From positions 1 through 64,000 of the forward strand of contig NZ_ABZU01000002.1 in NCBI RefSeq assembly GCF_000173655.1: DNA of 64,000 bases. Reading direction: 5' to 3'. The translations under genes were made by a program, and so were the position numbers. Origin of the DNA: Corynebacterium amycolatum SK46. Its GTDB lineage: Bacteria; Actinomycetota; Actinomycetes; Mycobacteriales; Mycobacteriaceae. Position 1 is the first letter of the stretch. Each line of letters begins with the position of its first letter. The notes beneath the pieces are model-generated. The model had not been told where the DNA came from. It worked only from the letters and a program-made list of their open reading frames with translations, and did not search any database. Below, in pieces: positions 44,944 through 54,079 of the stretch.

Positions 44944-46082
44944 CAGATGCGCGGCAGCGGGTCGCCGACCAACATGTCCACCATGCGGGTGCCGCCGAAT
45001 CCGGTCACCAGCACCACGGAAGCGGCGGGCTCGTCCTCGATGGAGCCGATATCACGAGCCTCGGAAGCTCCGGCTGCGTGGAGTGCACTGAGCGCTGCCT
45101 CGGATTGCTCGGCGGGGACAACGGCGACGAAGGTGCCTTCGTTGGCGACATAGAGCGGATCGATGCCGAGCATGTCACAGGCGCCGCGGGTCATTTCGCG
45201 GACCGCAACGGATTCGTCGTCAAGCACGACGCCGAGACCGGTGCCGCGGGCGAGCTCGTTGGCGACCGTTCCGAGGCCGCCGCGGGTCGCATCGCGCATC
45301 CAGCGAGTGCCGGGTGCAGCTTCAAGTAGCGCTTCGACCAGACCGTTGACTGCACGGGTATCGGACTCGATAGGCGCGGCCAGAGCCAAGTCGCCGCGGG
45401 CGAGCATGACGGCCATGCCGTGATCGGCGATTGGACCGGAGACGAGGATGCGGTCTCCGGCCTCGATGTTTGCGTAGACAGATCCTTCCGTAGCGGCACC
45501 GGCGTAGTCGCCGCGGACTACACCCACCCCGGCAGTGGTGATGTAGACCCGGTCACCTGCGCCCTTCGGCACAACCTTGGTGTCGCCGGCAACGATGCTC
45601 ACCCCTGCGGCATCGGCAGCGGTGCGCATACTCGCCACGATGCGGCGCAGAGTCGCAATCTCCAGCCCCTCTTCCAGAATGAACGATGCGGTCAGCGCCA
45701 GTGGCCTGGCGCCGGCTACCGCCAGATCGTTGATTGTGCCGTTGACGGCCAAATCCCCGATGTTGCCGCCCGGGAACTCGATGGGATTGACAACATAGGA
45801 GTCGGTGGACATTGCCAGCCGCGCCCCGCCATGTGCAGAAGCTGCCGCAGCTTCGACGACGGCATCAGCGGCGAAGAGCCCGGAGTCGCCACCCTGCCCT
45901 AGAATTTCATTGCCATAGGCGTCGAAAAAGACCTGTTCAACCAGAGCTGCGGATGCCTTTCCACCGGAGCCGTGCTGCAGGGTGACGTAATCGTCGAGAA
46001 GCCTGAACGGACGTGCCCGAACGCGACCAATATTGGTGTTTACCTTGGCTTCGTTGGTGTTCAGACGATTCTTCGGCTGCAT
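44940..46082 (-). CDS. hypE: Hydrogenase maturation protein HypE
   Basis: A 380-residue PurM-like protein that dehydrates the carbamoyl group on its C-terminal cysteine to thiocyanate. The protein ends PRIC, the required terminal Cys. Opening features 'LQHGSGGKASAALVEQVF' and the ATP-binding part 'STDSYVVNPIEFPGGNIGDLAVNGTINDL' are typical. It converges with hypF and diverges from hypC2 across 127 bases. Confidence 0.95.
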   Translation of the reverse strand: MQPKNRLNTNEAKVNTNIGRVRARPFRLLDDYVTLQHGSGGKASAALVEQVFFDAYGNEILGQGGDSGLFAADAVVEAAAASAHGGARLAMSTDSYVVNPIEFPGGNIGDLAVNGTINDLAVAGARPLALTASFILEEGLEIATLRRIVASMRTAADAAGVSIVAGDTKVVPKGAGDRVYITTAGVGVVRGDYAGAATEGSVYANIEAGDRILVSGPIADHGMAVMLARGDLALAAPIESDTRAVNGLVEALLEAAPGTRWMRDATRGGLGTVANELARGTGLGVVLDDESVAVREMTRGACDMLGIDPLYVANEGTFVAVVPAEQSEAALSALHAAGASEARDIGSIEDEPAASVVLVTGFGGTRMVDMLVGDPLPRIC

Positions 46083-46209
46083 GGCTACATATCCTTAAAC
46101 TGCACGGCTACGAGGCGGACAATGACAAATTGCGCAACTCATACTCCAAATACGAGGCGCACTGACCCTGATGGTAGTCTCGAAAAGTATTGCAAACGAG
46201 GAGAAGCGT

Positions 46210-46479
46210 ATGTGTCTTGGTGTCCCTGCAGTGATTACAGAAGTCCACGATGCGGCCCGCGCAACAGTTGAAATTGGTGGTGTCGCACGCATGATTTCCA
46301 CCGATTTACTCGTCGATGAGGACCTCACACAAGGTGATTGGGTTCTCGTACATGTCGGTTTCGCCATGAGCAAAATCGATGAGGAAGAGGCCACACTCTC
46401 CCTCCAGCAGATTAAACAACTGGGCGGCGACACATATGAAGATGAGTTGGAATCCTTCTCATCGTCACAAATCAACTGA
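46210..46479 (+). CDS. hypC: Hydrogenase maturation chaperone HypC (copy 2)
   Basis: An 89-residue HypC beginning MCLGVPAVIT with the essential Cys2. The ATG at 46210 has GAGGAG upstream; an in-frame start 13 codons earlier would hide Cys2. It precedes hypD by 15 bases, the standard HypC-HypD unit that builds the Fe(CN)2CO group. It differs clearly from the other HypC in this window, so they are not a recent duplication. Confidence 0.93.
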   Translation: MCLGVPAVITEVHDAARATVEIGGVARMISTDLLVDEDLTQGDWVLVHVGFAMSKIDEEEATLSLQQIKQLGGDTYEDELESFSSSQIN

Positions 46480-46494
46480 GGGCAATAAGACATC

Positions 46495-47646
46495 ATGAAA
46501 TATGTCGACGAATTCCGTGATCCCGCTGCTGCCAAGAAGCTGCTCGCGCGCATTGAGCGCGACGCAAAAAAACTGAACAATCCCATTGCGCTCATGGAGG
46601 TTTGCGGCGGGCATACGCACACCATCTACCGCTACGGTTTAGAAAACCTTCTGCCCGATAACATCGAGCTCATCCACGGCCCCGGCTGCCCCGTCTGCGT
46701 CATCCCCATGGGTCGCGTCGACGATGCCATTTGGCTGGCACAGCAGGAAGACGTCATTTTCACGACCTTCGGCGACATGATGCGTGTGCCGGGGTCCGAA
46801 ACGTCGCTGATGCAGGCACGTGCGCGCGGCGCCGATGTGCGTTTTGTCTACTCGCCTCTCGACGCGCTGAAGATCGCCACCGATAACCCCGATAAGCAGG
46901 TTGTTTTCTTCGCCGTTGGGTTTGAGACCACCGCCCCGTCGACAGCCGTGACCATTGAGGCCGCGCGCCGGCAGGGAGTGGAAAACTTCTCCGTATTTTC
47001 CAACCACGTGCTCATCGAGCCGCCACTGCGCGCCATCGTCAACGGCGGCGAAACCAAAGTCGATGGTTTCATCGGCCCAGGTCACGTGGCTACTACCACC
47101 GGCACGGACGCTTTTGAGTTCCTGCCGCGCGAGTTCAATCTGCCAGTGGCGGTCACCGGTTTTGAGCCATTGGATGTACTCCAGGCCGTCGTCATGCTGC
47201 TGGATCAATTCGTCAGCGGCGACGTTGCTGCCGGTAGGTCGCGGGTGGACAACCAGTACGCGCGCGTTGTGCGCTCCTCCGGCAACACCACCGCGCAGAA
47301 GCTCATGGACCGCGTCTTTGCCCTCCGCGACACCTTCGAGTGGCGCGGTCTCGGCTGGATTGAAAACTCCGGCCTCGGCATCTCTGAGGAATACGCAGCA
47401 TTCGATGCCGAGCGCCGTTTCCAGGTGCCGGGGCGCCGTATCCCAGACCCCGTGACCTGCGAATGCGGATCTGTGCTCACCGGCCACATCAAGCCGTGGC
47501 AATGCGCGGTCTTCGGCACCGCCTGCACCCCGGCGACCCCCATCGGCACCTGCATGGTCTCCCCCGAAGGCGCTTGTGCGGCGTACTACAACTTCGGCCG
47601 CATCGACCGGAAAGTCACCGAGAACCTGGCGAAATCCCGCCGCTAG
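46495..47646 (+). CDS. hypD: Hydrogenase maturation protein HypD
   Basis: A 383-residue iron-sulfur protein that assembles Fe(CN)2CO with HypC. Motifs: 'CGGHTHTI', 'GPGCPVC', 'GFETTAP' and the C-terminal four-Cys 4Fe-4S site (C-x-CG, then a Cys in 'KPWQC' and 'TACTP'). It ends exactly adjacent to the stop of the convergent CitE-like gene with no gap, marking the right border of the hydrogenase block. Confidence 0.96.
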   Translation: MKYVDEFRDPAAAKKLLARIERDAKKLNNPIALMEVCGGHTHTIYRYGLENLLPDNIELIHGPGCPVCVIPMGRVDDAIWLAQQEDVIFTTFGDMMRVPGSETSLMQARARGADVRFVYSPLDALKIATDNPDKQVVFFAVGFETTAPSTAVTIEAARRQGVENFSVFSNHVLIEPPLRAIVNGGETKVDGFIGPGHVATTTGTDAFEFLPREFNLPVAVTGFEPLDVLQAVVMLLDQFVSGDVAAGRSRVDNQYARVVRSSGNTTAQKLMDRVFALRDTFEWRGLGWIENSGLGISEEYAAFDAERRFQVPGRRIPDPVTCECGSVLTGHIKPWQCAVFGTACTPATPIGTCMVSPEGACAAYYNFGRIDRKVTENLAKSRR

Positions 47647-48510
47647 TTACTCCGAAATCCCCGCACGCGCAAGCGCTGCCACGGCTTGCTTTACGACGGG
47701 CGCGTCAATCATCTCGCCATCGAGCTGGAAGGCGCCAGTGTGCGTACCTGCGTGATCGACAATCTTCCGGGCGCGGGCGAGCGTTGCTTCCGACGGCTTA
47801 TATGCCTTGCGCACCGGCGGCACCATCGCCGGGTGGATGCAGGCCGTAGCCAAGAAACCACAGCCCACGGCATCGAGAGCCTCTAGGTACTGGCCGCGCT
47901 CATCGCGAAAGTCAGTATGAACGGCGTCAATGGCGGCAATACCCGCTGCAGCTGCATGCACCTGAACGAGTGCACGAGCCAATCGCTGCGGATCGCGGTA
48001 GTGGCGACGAGGATTTTCATCCACACTCTGGCGCGAGGACACCCCACCGAGTTCGGCGGTCAGGTCTTCGGCACCCCAGAACAGACCCACAACGTCCGGG
48101 TGCGTGGCAATCTGCTGGATATTAATCATGGCCTGCGGGGTTTCAATCATCGCGATGATCTTCAACCCTTCGAGCTCTGCGGGGATGGAGCCTCGAATCT
48201 TGGGCACCATGACGATGTCGTAGTCACATGTACGGGCAAAGGCGACATCCTCCGCGAAGGTCGGAGTCCCAGGACCGGTAATCCGAAGAATAGTCGCCTC
48301 CGGGTCGAGCGGATTGTTGATGATGTTCGCACGTGCCTGCTCGTGATTGTCAACGGCAGCGCCGTCCTCCAGGTCAATAATGACCATGTCCGATCGTTCA
48401 GCAGCTTTCTGGAAACGTTCCGGACGGTCAGCCGGGGCGAAGAGTAGCGCCGGGCCAGAGGGAAGCCAAGGGAAGGACTGTTCACCATCGAGGGAGCTAA
48501 AGCCTGTCAT
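47647..48510 (-). CDS. CitE-like HpcH/HpaI aldolase-family lyase (copy 1)
   Basis: A 287-residue TIM-barrel lyase of the CitE group. The opening 'LLFAPADRPERFQKAAERSDMVIIDLEDG' (with metal-binding Glu/Asp later in 'AMIETPQAM' and 'FWGAEDLTAELGG') is diagnostic. Such proteins split 3-hydroxy-acyl-CoA or citramalyl/malyl-CoA type substrates. It is similar in layout to the gene at 53194 but clearly divergent. It is separated from the thiolase by a strong terminator, so it has its own promoter in the 130-base gap. Confidence 0.85.
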   Translation of the reverse strand: MTGFSSLDGEQSFPWLPSGPALLFAPADRPERFQKAAERSDMVIIDLEDGAAVDNHEQARANIINNPLDPEATILRITGPGTPTFAEDVAFARTCDYDIVMVPKIRGSIPAELEGLKIIAMIETPQAMINIQQIATHPDVVGLFWGAEDLTAELGGVSSRQSVDENPRRHYRDPQRLARALVQVHAAAAGIAAIDAVHTDFRDERGQYLEALDAVGCGFLATACIHPAMVPPVRKAYKPSEATLARARKIVDHAGTHTGAFQLDGEMIDAPVVKQAVAALARAGISE

Positions 48511-48572
48511 AGCTCCTAACCTAATTGAAAACTCGAATCACCTTCGCGCAGGGGCTCCCCCAGGAGGCAACA

Positions 48573-48619
48573 AAACCCGCGTTGTGGGGTCCATAGAGCG
48601 GAAACCACAACGCGGGTTT
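48573..48619 (-). terminator. Strong terminator after the thiolase gene
   Basis: A perfect 15-base stem (AAACCCGCGTTGTGG with its complement) closes the leucine-type degradation operon; TTTTG follows on the minus strand. It begins 23 bases after the thiolase stop. The plus strand also has a T-run after it, so it may act both ways. Confidence 0.9.
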
Positions 48620-48641
48620 GCTGAGTTTTTAACCTAAGCGA

Positions 48642-49850
48642 TTAGTCGCGGTACAGCAGCAGCGCGTCGCCCTGGCCGCCGCCACCACACAGGGACACAC
48701 CAGCGCGACCCGAACCGCGACGGTTCAGCTCCATTGCAGCGGTCAGAGTCAGGCGGGCACCGGAGCAGCCAATCGGGTGGCCGAGGGCAATCGCGCCACC
48801 GTGGATGTTGGTCTTTTCCAGCGGGTAGTCCAGCTCACGCAGGGACTTGACAGCCACCGCACCAAATGCCTCGTTAATCTCGATGAAGTCAAGCTCCTGC
48901 GCGTCCCACTCAGCGCGACGCAGGGCCTCCTTCAAAGAGTCCGCCGGCTGAGCGTGCAGGGAGTTATCCGGACCTGCGGTCTGGCCGGCCTTGCCCACAA
49001 CTGCGAGGTAGTCCAGGCCGTGCTTCTCTGCGTAGGCACGCGATGCCAGCACAACTGCTGCGGCACCGTCGGAAATCGGCGAGGAGTTACCGGCAGTGAT
49101 GGTGCCGTTTTCTTTCAGGAAGACCGGACGCAGCTTAGCCAGGGTCTCCACAGTGGTCTCCGGGCGAATGCCCTGGTCGGTGTCGACAACTACCGGGTCA
49201 CCCTTGCGCTGCGGAATCTCGATTGGAGCGATTTCCTGCGCGAAAATACCGTCTTCCTGCGCCTTGGCTGCACGCTGGTGAGAAGCGGCCGCAACTTCGT
49301 CCTGCTGCTCGCGGCTAATGCCGAGGTCGTTGTTCGGACCGTCGGTAAGCGTACCCATGGACACACCATCGAATGAGTCGACCAGACCGTCGCGCTCCAA
49401 GGTGTCCTCCAGCTTCAGCGCACCGAAGGACTTACCCTGACGAACACCGCGTGCAACGTGCGGAGCGTGCGTCATGGACTCCTGACCACCTGCAACAACG
49501 ACGTCTGCGTCACCGAGACGAATCAGGCGAGCGGCGTGAATGACAGCGTTTAGGCCCGAGAGGCAGACTTTGTTAACGATCTCAGCGGTCGTATTCCATG
49601 GCAGACCTGCCTTAATGGCGACCTGTCGGGCCGGGTTCTGGCCAGCGCCTGCGAGAATCACCTGGCCCAGAACGACGTGCTGAACCTCTTCCGGGGCAAC
49701 GCCGGAACGCTGGACAGCGTGCTTGACAGCATGTGCGCCGAGTTCGACGGAAGTAAGCGGTGCCAGCTGGCCGAGCAGCTTGCCCTGCGGGGTACGGGCA
49801 CCGGCGAGGATAACGACATCATTCGGGCTGGGAGCTGGAAGGTTACTCAT
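48642..49850 (-). CDS. Acetyl-CoA C-acetyltransferase (thiolase)
   Basis: A 402-residue thiolase. The nucleophile is C96 in 'KVCLSGLNAV', the late His is in 'GHPIGCSGAR', and the second Cys is in 'CGGGGQGDAL'. It would cleave acetoacetyl-CoA to two acetyl-CoA, the final step after the CoA transferase encoded upstream. It is the last gene of the leftward operon. Confidence 0.94.
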   Translation of the reverse strand: MSNLPAPSPNDVVILAGARTPQGKLLGQLAPLTSVELGAHAVKHAVQRSGVAPEEVQHVVLGQVILAGAGQNPARQVAIKAGLPWNTTAEIVNKVCLSGLNAVIHAARLIRLGDADVVVAGGQESMTHAPHVARGVRQGKSFGALKLEDTLERDGLVDSFDGVSMGTLTDGPNNDLGISREQQDEVAAASHQRAAKAQEDGIFAQEIAPIEIPQRKGDPVVVDTDQGIRPETTVETLAKLRPVFLKENGTITAGNSSPISDGAAAVVLASRAYAEKHGLDYLAVVGKAGQTAGPDNSLHAQPADSLKEALRRAEWDAQELDFIEINEAFGAVAVKSLRELDYPLEKTNIHGGAIALGHPIGCSGARLTLTAAMELNRRGSGRAGVSLCGGGGQGDALLLYRD

Positions 49851-49909
49851 GGATGGTTTTCTCCTAAGTCAAAACTGATGAGTGTGGACTGACCATGATT
49901 GCTGCGTAT

Positions 49910-50578
49910 TTAATTCTCGAGGTCAACCACGTATGCGGCTTCGGTGTTGGCCTCGATATCGGCCAGCGTCACCCCAGGTGCCAGCCTGCGTAGCACCAGG
50001 TGATCATCAGCGACATCGAAGCTTCCCAGGTTGCTAATAATCCTTTTCACTACTTTTGCACCTGTGAGGGGCAGTTCGCAGGCTTTTACCAATTTTGGTT
50101 TGCCATCTTTGGAAACATGATCGGTCAAAACCACCACTCGAGGGGTACCGGCGACCAAGTCCATCGCGCCGCCCATGCCTTTGACCATCTTTCCCGGAAT
50201 CATCCAGTTGGCCAGGTCACCGCACTGGCTAACCTCCATCGCACCCAACACGGCCATTTTCACGGCACCGCCGCGAATCATGCCGAAGCTGGTGGCGGAG
50301 TCGAAGATTGCCGCGCCCGGCACCAATGTCACGGTCTGCTTACCCGCATTGATGAGGTCAGCGTCCTCTTCACCTTCGTATGGGAAGGCGCCCATTCCCA
50401 GAATTCCGTTTTCACTCTGCAGCAGAACGCGCACGCCTTCGGGAATATGGTTTGCCACCAGTGTCGGAATGCCGATACCCAGATTCACATAGTCGCCATC
50501 GCGCAGCTCTTCAGCGGCCTGCTGTGCCATCTCGTCACGGCTCCAGCCTTTGTCCATAATTGTCTTCGCAGGTGCCAT
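49910..50578 (-). CDS. scoB: 3-oxoacid (acetoacetate) CoA-transferase subunit B
   Basis: A 222-residue beta subunit with the catalytic Glu in '[10 protein letters not shown]'. With the alpha subunit it moves CoA between succinyl-CoA (or another donor) and acetoacetate. Its ATG directly follows the stop of scoA with no gap. The pair matches Rv2503c-Rv2504c. Confidence 0.92.
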   Translation of the reverse strand: MAPAKTIMDKGWSRDEMAQQAAEELRDGDYVNLGIGIPTLVANHIPEGVRVLLQSENGILGMGAFPYEGEEDADLINAGKQTVTLVPGAAIFDSATSFGMIRGGAVKMAVLGAMEVSQCGDLANWMIPGKMVKGMGGAMDLVAGTPRVVVLTDHVSKDGKPKLVKACELPLTGAKVVKRIISNLGSFDVADDHLVLRRLAPGVTLADIEANTEAAYVVDLEN

Positions 50579-51331
50579 TTAAATCTCCTCCCCTGCTGCC
50601 GCGTCACCGGCATCGTGGCTGGAAGCGGTATTGCGTGGCCGAGTTGTGCGCTTTTCAATGAGCTTCTCGCGGCCGTCACCGCGAACGATGTGCTGGATAT
50701 ACACACCCGGAGTCATCACCCGATCCGGGTCGATCTCACCGCGGCCAAGCAAGTGCTCCACCTCCGCGACGGTCACCTTGCCGGATGCTGCGCACAGCGG
50801 GTTGAAGTTCTGCGCGGTCCGGCGATAGACAAGGTTGCCGTCAATATCGCCGTGGTAGGCGTGCACCAGGCCGATGTCGGCAACGATGCCACGCTCCTGC
50901 ACGTAGGTCTGTCCGTCGAAGTCGGCGTGAGGCTTGCCCTCTGCAACGAGCGTGCCGACGCCGGTTGCGGTGTAGAACGCGGGAATACCTGCGCCACCTG
51001 CGCGAAGCCGCTCTGCCAGAGTGCCCTGTGGGGTGAACTCCACCTCGATTTCGCCTTCGAGGTACTGGCGGGCAAACTCCTTGTTCTCACCGACATAGGA
51101 GGCCACGACCTTTGCCACCTGCTTGTTCTCCAGCAGAATGCCCAGCCCAGTGCCGTCAATGCCCATGTTGTTGGACACGATGGTGAGGTCTTTTGCCCCG
51201 GAGTCACGCACGCCCTCGATGAGGGTATACGGCACACCACACAGGCCGAAACCGCCGACTGCCAGGGTCATTCCATCAGTGACGAGGCCTGCGACAAACT
51301 CGCGGCCGGTCTGATCAGTTGCTTTTGACAT
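50579..51331 (-). CDS. scoA: 3-oxoacid (acetoacetate) CoA-transferase subunit A
   Basis: A 250-residue alpha subunit with the CoA-binding 'GGFGLCGVPYTLI' motif near the N-terminus. The ATG at 51331, four bases after the fadD stop, is chosen because homologues start close to 'KATDQTGREFVAGL'. It forms the heterodimer with scoB. Confidence 0.92.
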   Translation of the reverse strand: MSKATDQTGREFVAGLVTDGMTLAVGGFGLCGVPYTLIEGVRDSGAKDLTIVSNNMGIDGTGLGILLENKQVAKVVASYVGENKEFARQYLEGEIEVEFTPQGTLAERLRAGGAGIPAFYTATGVGTLVAEGKPHADFDGQTYVQERGIVADIGLVHAYHGDIDGNLVYRRTAQNFNPLCAASGKVTVAEVEHLLGRGEIDPDRVMTPGVYIQHIVRGDGREKLIEKRTTRPRNTASSHDAGDAAAGEEI

Positions 51332-51335
51332 TGTT

Positions 51336-53090
51336 CTACACCCAGCCCAGGATTCGCGGAGCCATCTCACGCATCTCTACCTTGCGTACCTTGCCCGACG
51401 CGGTCATCGGGAACTCCTCAACGACGTGGACGTAGCGCGGAATCTTGTGGCGCGATAGCTTGCCGTGGGCAAAGGCGGCCACATCCTCGGCGGTGAGGTC
51501 TTCCACATCGTCGTGCAGAATGACCCATGCCATGATCTCTTCGCCGTACTTGTCATCCGGCACACCGATGACCTGTGCATCAACGACAGCCGGGTGGGTG
51601 AACAGGAACTCTTCAATCTCGCGCGGGTAGATATTCTCACCACCGCGGATGAGCATGTCCTTAATACGTCCGGTGATGGACAGGTAGCCCTCGTCGTCAA
51701 GCACACCCAAGTCTCCGGTATGCATCCAACCGTCGGCGTCGATGGCCTCGGCGGTCTTTTCCGGGTGCTCCCAGTACTCCTTCATAACGGAGTATCCGCG
51801 AACGACAACCTCGCCCTGTTCGCCACGCGGCAACGTCTCGCCGGTTTCTTCACAAATGATGCGGGCTTCCAGGTGCGGCATGATCTGGCCGACGGTGTTG
51901 ACGCGCTTTTCCAGCGGGGAATCCGCGCGGGTCTGGAAGGACACCGGCGAGGTCTCCGTCATGCCGTAACAGATGGCAATCTCGCGCATATTGAGCTTGT
52001 CCATCACATCACGCATGGTCTTCGACGGACACGAGGTACCTGCCATCACACCTGTGCGGAGCATCGACAGGTCGTAGGGAGAGCCGTATTCCTCCTGGTC
52101 GTGGGCTTCTTCAAGCTCATTGATGAACATCGTCGGCACGCCGTAGAGGCTGGTGGCCTTGGCCGAGTGCACAGCCTTGAGGGTTTCACGCGCCTTAAAC
52201 GACGGAGCCGGAATGACAATAGCGGCACCGTGGGTGAAGGCCGCAAATGTGCCGATCACCATGCCGAAGGTGTGGAAGAACGGCACCGGCACACAGATGC
52301 GGTCGGTCTCGGTGTAGCCCAACAGCTCACCGATGAAGTATCCATTGTTCAGCAGGTTGCGGTGCGTCAGCGTAGCGCCCTTGGGAAAGCCTGTCGTGCC
52401 CGAGGTGAACTGGATGTTGATCGGATCATCCGGCTTCAGCTGGGAGGTGTACTCGCTCAGGTCGTCGATTTCGCTGTGCATGTGCTCGTACCACTCGGAG
52501 GAGCCGAAGTAGATGACCTTGTCCAGGCGCACACCGCGCTGCTTGGAGGCCTCGATCAGCATGGTTCGGTAATCGGAGTCCTTGTAGCGGCGGGCGGCAA
52601 ACACCATACGCACACCTGCCTTTTCCAGCACGTAGTTCAGCTCGTGTTGGCGGTAAGCCGGGTTGATGTTGACCAGCACCAGGCCGATGTGGTGGCACGC
52701 GTACTGCACCACGGTCCACTCCCAGCGGTTGGTGGACCAAATGCCGATGCGGTCTCCCGGTCGGTAGCCCGCGCGGATGAAAGCACTGGCCAGACGCAGA
52801 ACTCGGTTGTAGAAACGTTCAAAGGTAAAGGAGACATCCGCGTAGACGTCAACCACGGCGTCGCGGGACGGGAATTTCTCCACAATCGCACGCAGGTTCT
52901 CACCGAGAGTTTCATCGCGAAGTGGAGCGGCACCTTGCTCGACACCGGCGCCGAACACGTGGCTCATCTTGTTGCCATCGGCATCGACAACATCCTTGCC
53001 GTATGGTGCCGGCACAGTGGTGAAGCCCTCCGGCAGCTTCGAAGGATCAGCAGTGCGCTGTTCTGCGTGGTTCTTCAAAGTCGCGGTCAT
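51336..53090 (-). CDS. AMP-forming acyl-CoA synthetase, FadD35-like
   Basis: A 584-residue ANL-family enzyme. The P-loop FTSGTTGFPKG is at 228-238, 'YGMTETSP' and 'GWMHTGDLG' are in place, and the C-terminal catalytic lysine lies in 'TASGKVRK'. It activates a fatty or branched acid with ATP and CoA. Its place between scoA and the CitE gene corresponds to fadD35 (Rv2505c), although the order of genes has changed. The 103-base gap upstream holds a hairpin (53116-53134). Confidence 0.9.
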   Translation of the reverse strand: MTATLKNHAEQRTADPSKLPEGFTTVPAPYGKDVVDADGNKMSHVFGAGVEQGAAPLRDETLGENLRAIVEKFPSRDAVVDVYADVSFTFERFYNRVLRLASAFIRAGYRPGDRIGIWSTNRWEWTVVQYACHHIGLVLVNINPAYRQHELNYVLEKAGVRMVFAARRYKDSDYRTMLIEASKQRGVRLDKVIYFGSSEWYEHMHSEIDDLSEYTSQLKPDDPINIQFTSGTTGFPKGATLTHRNLLNNGYFIGELLGYTETDRICVPVPFFHTFGMVIGTFAAFTHGAAIVIPAPSFKARETLKAVHSAKATSLYGVPTMFINELEEAHDQEEYGSPYDLSMLRTGVMAGTSCPSKTMRDVMDKLNMREIAICYGMTETSPVSFQTRADSPLEKRVNTVGQIMPHLEARIICEETGETLPRGEQGEVVVRGYSVMKEYWEHPEKTAEAIDADGWMHTGDLGVLDDEGYLSITGRIKDMLIRGGENIYPREIEEFLFTHPAVVDAQVIGVPDDKYGEEIMAWVILHDDVEDLTAEDVAAFAHGKLSRHKIPRYVHVVEEFPMTASGKVRKVEMREMAPRILGWV

Positions 53091-53115
53091 GGGGGAGATC
53101 TCCTTGGTTTAAGTG

Positions 53116-53134
53116 ACTCCGCATAGTGCGGAGT
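53116..53134 (-). promoter_or_regulatory. Hairpin between the CitE gene and fadD
   Basis: ACTCCGCA-TAG-TGCGGAGT, a perfect eight-base stem with a three-base loop, 25 bases before the fadD start. No U-tract follows. It may be an operator or an RNA processing site that separates the two halves of the operon. Confidence 0.45.
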
Positions 53135-53193
53135 GTGAGAGGGGAAATGTGTTCTTTAGGGGGATAGATCAGTGGTCGTTACCGGCCGTGGGA

Positions 53194-54072
53194 CTAACCG
53201 GTTACAGCAGCTCGCCGAGCAATGGCTTCTGCTTGGCGGAAGAGCGGCGCATCCACCATCTGGCCGTCAAAGCTGAAGGCGCCGGTGTTCTTTTCCGCTT
53301 CCGCCAAGAGCCGACGCGCCCAGTCGATCTCCTCGTCGCTGGGGCGATAAGCCTGGCGGATTGTCGGGACCTGACCTGGGTGGATACAGACGGTGGCGGC
53401 AAATCCCAGCGCAGCGGCATCTGCTGCCTCCGCAGCTAGCCCATCCGCGTCGGAGATATTGGCGTAGATGGAGTCCAGACTGGCCTTACCGTGCGCCGCT
53501 GCCGCCAGGTGAACGTGGCTGCGGGTATGTACCGCCACACTGCGGTAGCTACCCGCATGGATACGGCCCGGCGCGAGTGCCGCCTCTCCTTCGCTAAAGC
53601 GTGATGACGTTCCCGCCAATCCCGCCACCAGGTCCTCTGCGCCCCAAAACAGCGCAACGACGCCATCGGCCTGCGCCAGCTCTTCGGCGCGCATGACCCC
53701 AAGCGGAGTTTCGATAAGGGCAATGACCTGGGTCTTCTCCCCCAGTGCTGCTACCAACTCATCCACTTGCTGCGCCGAGGAAGCCTTGGGCAGCATCACC
53801 TGGCGGAAAGCGGTGCCACGCAACATGTCAATATCCGCTGCGTAGTCCTCAACCTCCGGTGGATTGACACGCACAATGGTGCGGGCCGGATCGAGGTCAC
53901 AGGAGGCGATAGCCTCGCGGGCCGCCTCCCGGTTTTCTGCGCGACAGCCGTCCTCCAGGTCCAGGATCACCATGTCGGCACGGTCAGCAGCTTTAGCGAA
54001 CCGTTCCGGCCTGTCTGCCGGCGCAAACAGAATTGCAGGGCCCAGGGGCTGCCAGGGGTTATGCGTAGACAT
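53194..54072 (-). CDS. citE: CitE-like lyase (copy 2), probable HMG-CoA lyase of leucine breakdown
   Basis: A 292-residue CitE-type barrel protein: 'ILFAPADRPERFAKAADRADMVILDLEDG', then 'ALIETPLGVM' and 'FWGAEDLVAGLAGTSSR'. The M. tuberculosis homologue Rv2498c has been reported as an HMG-CoA lyase acting on the R isomer, which suits this cluster. The ATG at 54072 lies seven bases after the MaoC stop. An open frame of 66 more codons upstream overlaps the MaoC gene and is Ser/Ala-rich shadow. Confidence 0.88.
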   Translation of the reverse strand: MSTHNPWQPLGPAILFAPADRPERFAKAADRADMVILDLEDGCRAENREAAREAIASCDLDPARTIVRVNPPEVEDYAADIDMLRGTAFRQVMLPKASSAQQVDELVAALGEKTQVIALIETPLGVMRAEELAQADGVVALFWGAEDLVAGLAGTSSRFSEGEAALAPGRIHAGSYRSVAVHTRSHVHLAAAAHGKASLDSIYANISDADGLAAEAADAAALGFAATVCIHPGQVPTIRQAYRPSDEEIDWARRLLAEAEKNTGAFSFDGQMVDAPLFRQAEAIARRAAVTG

Positions 54073-54079
54073 GGGCAAC

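Noticed and set aside
51465-53126. A 553-codon open frame opposite the acyl-CoA synthetase
   Set aside because: Composition (His/Val/Gly-rich, no domain) fits an antisense shadow caused by the codon bias of the real gene.
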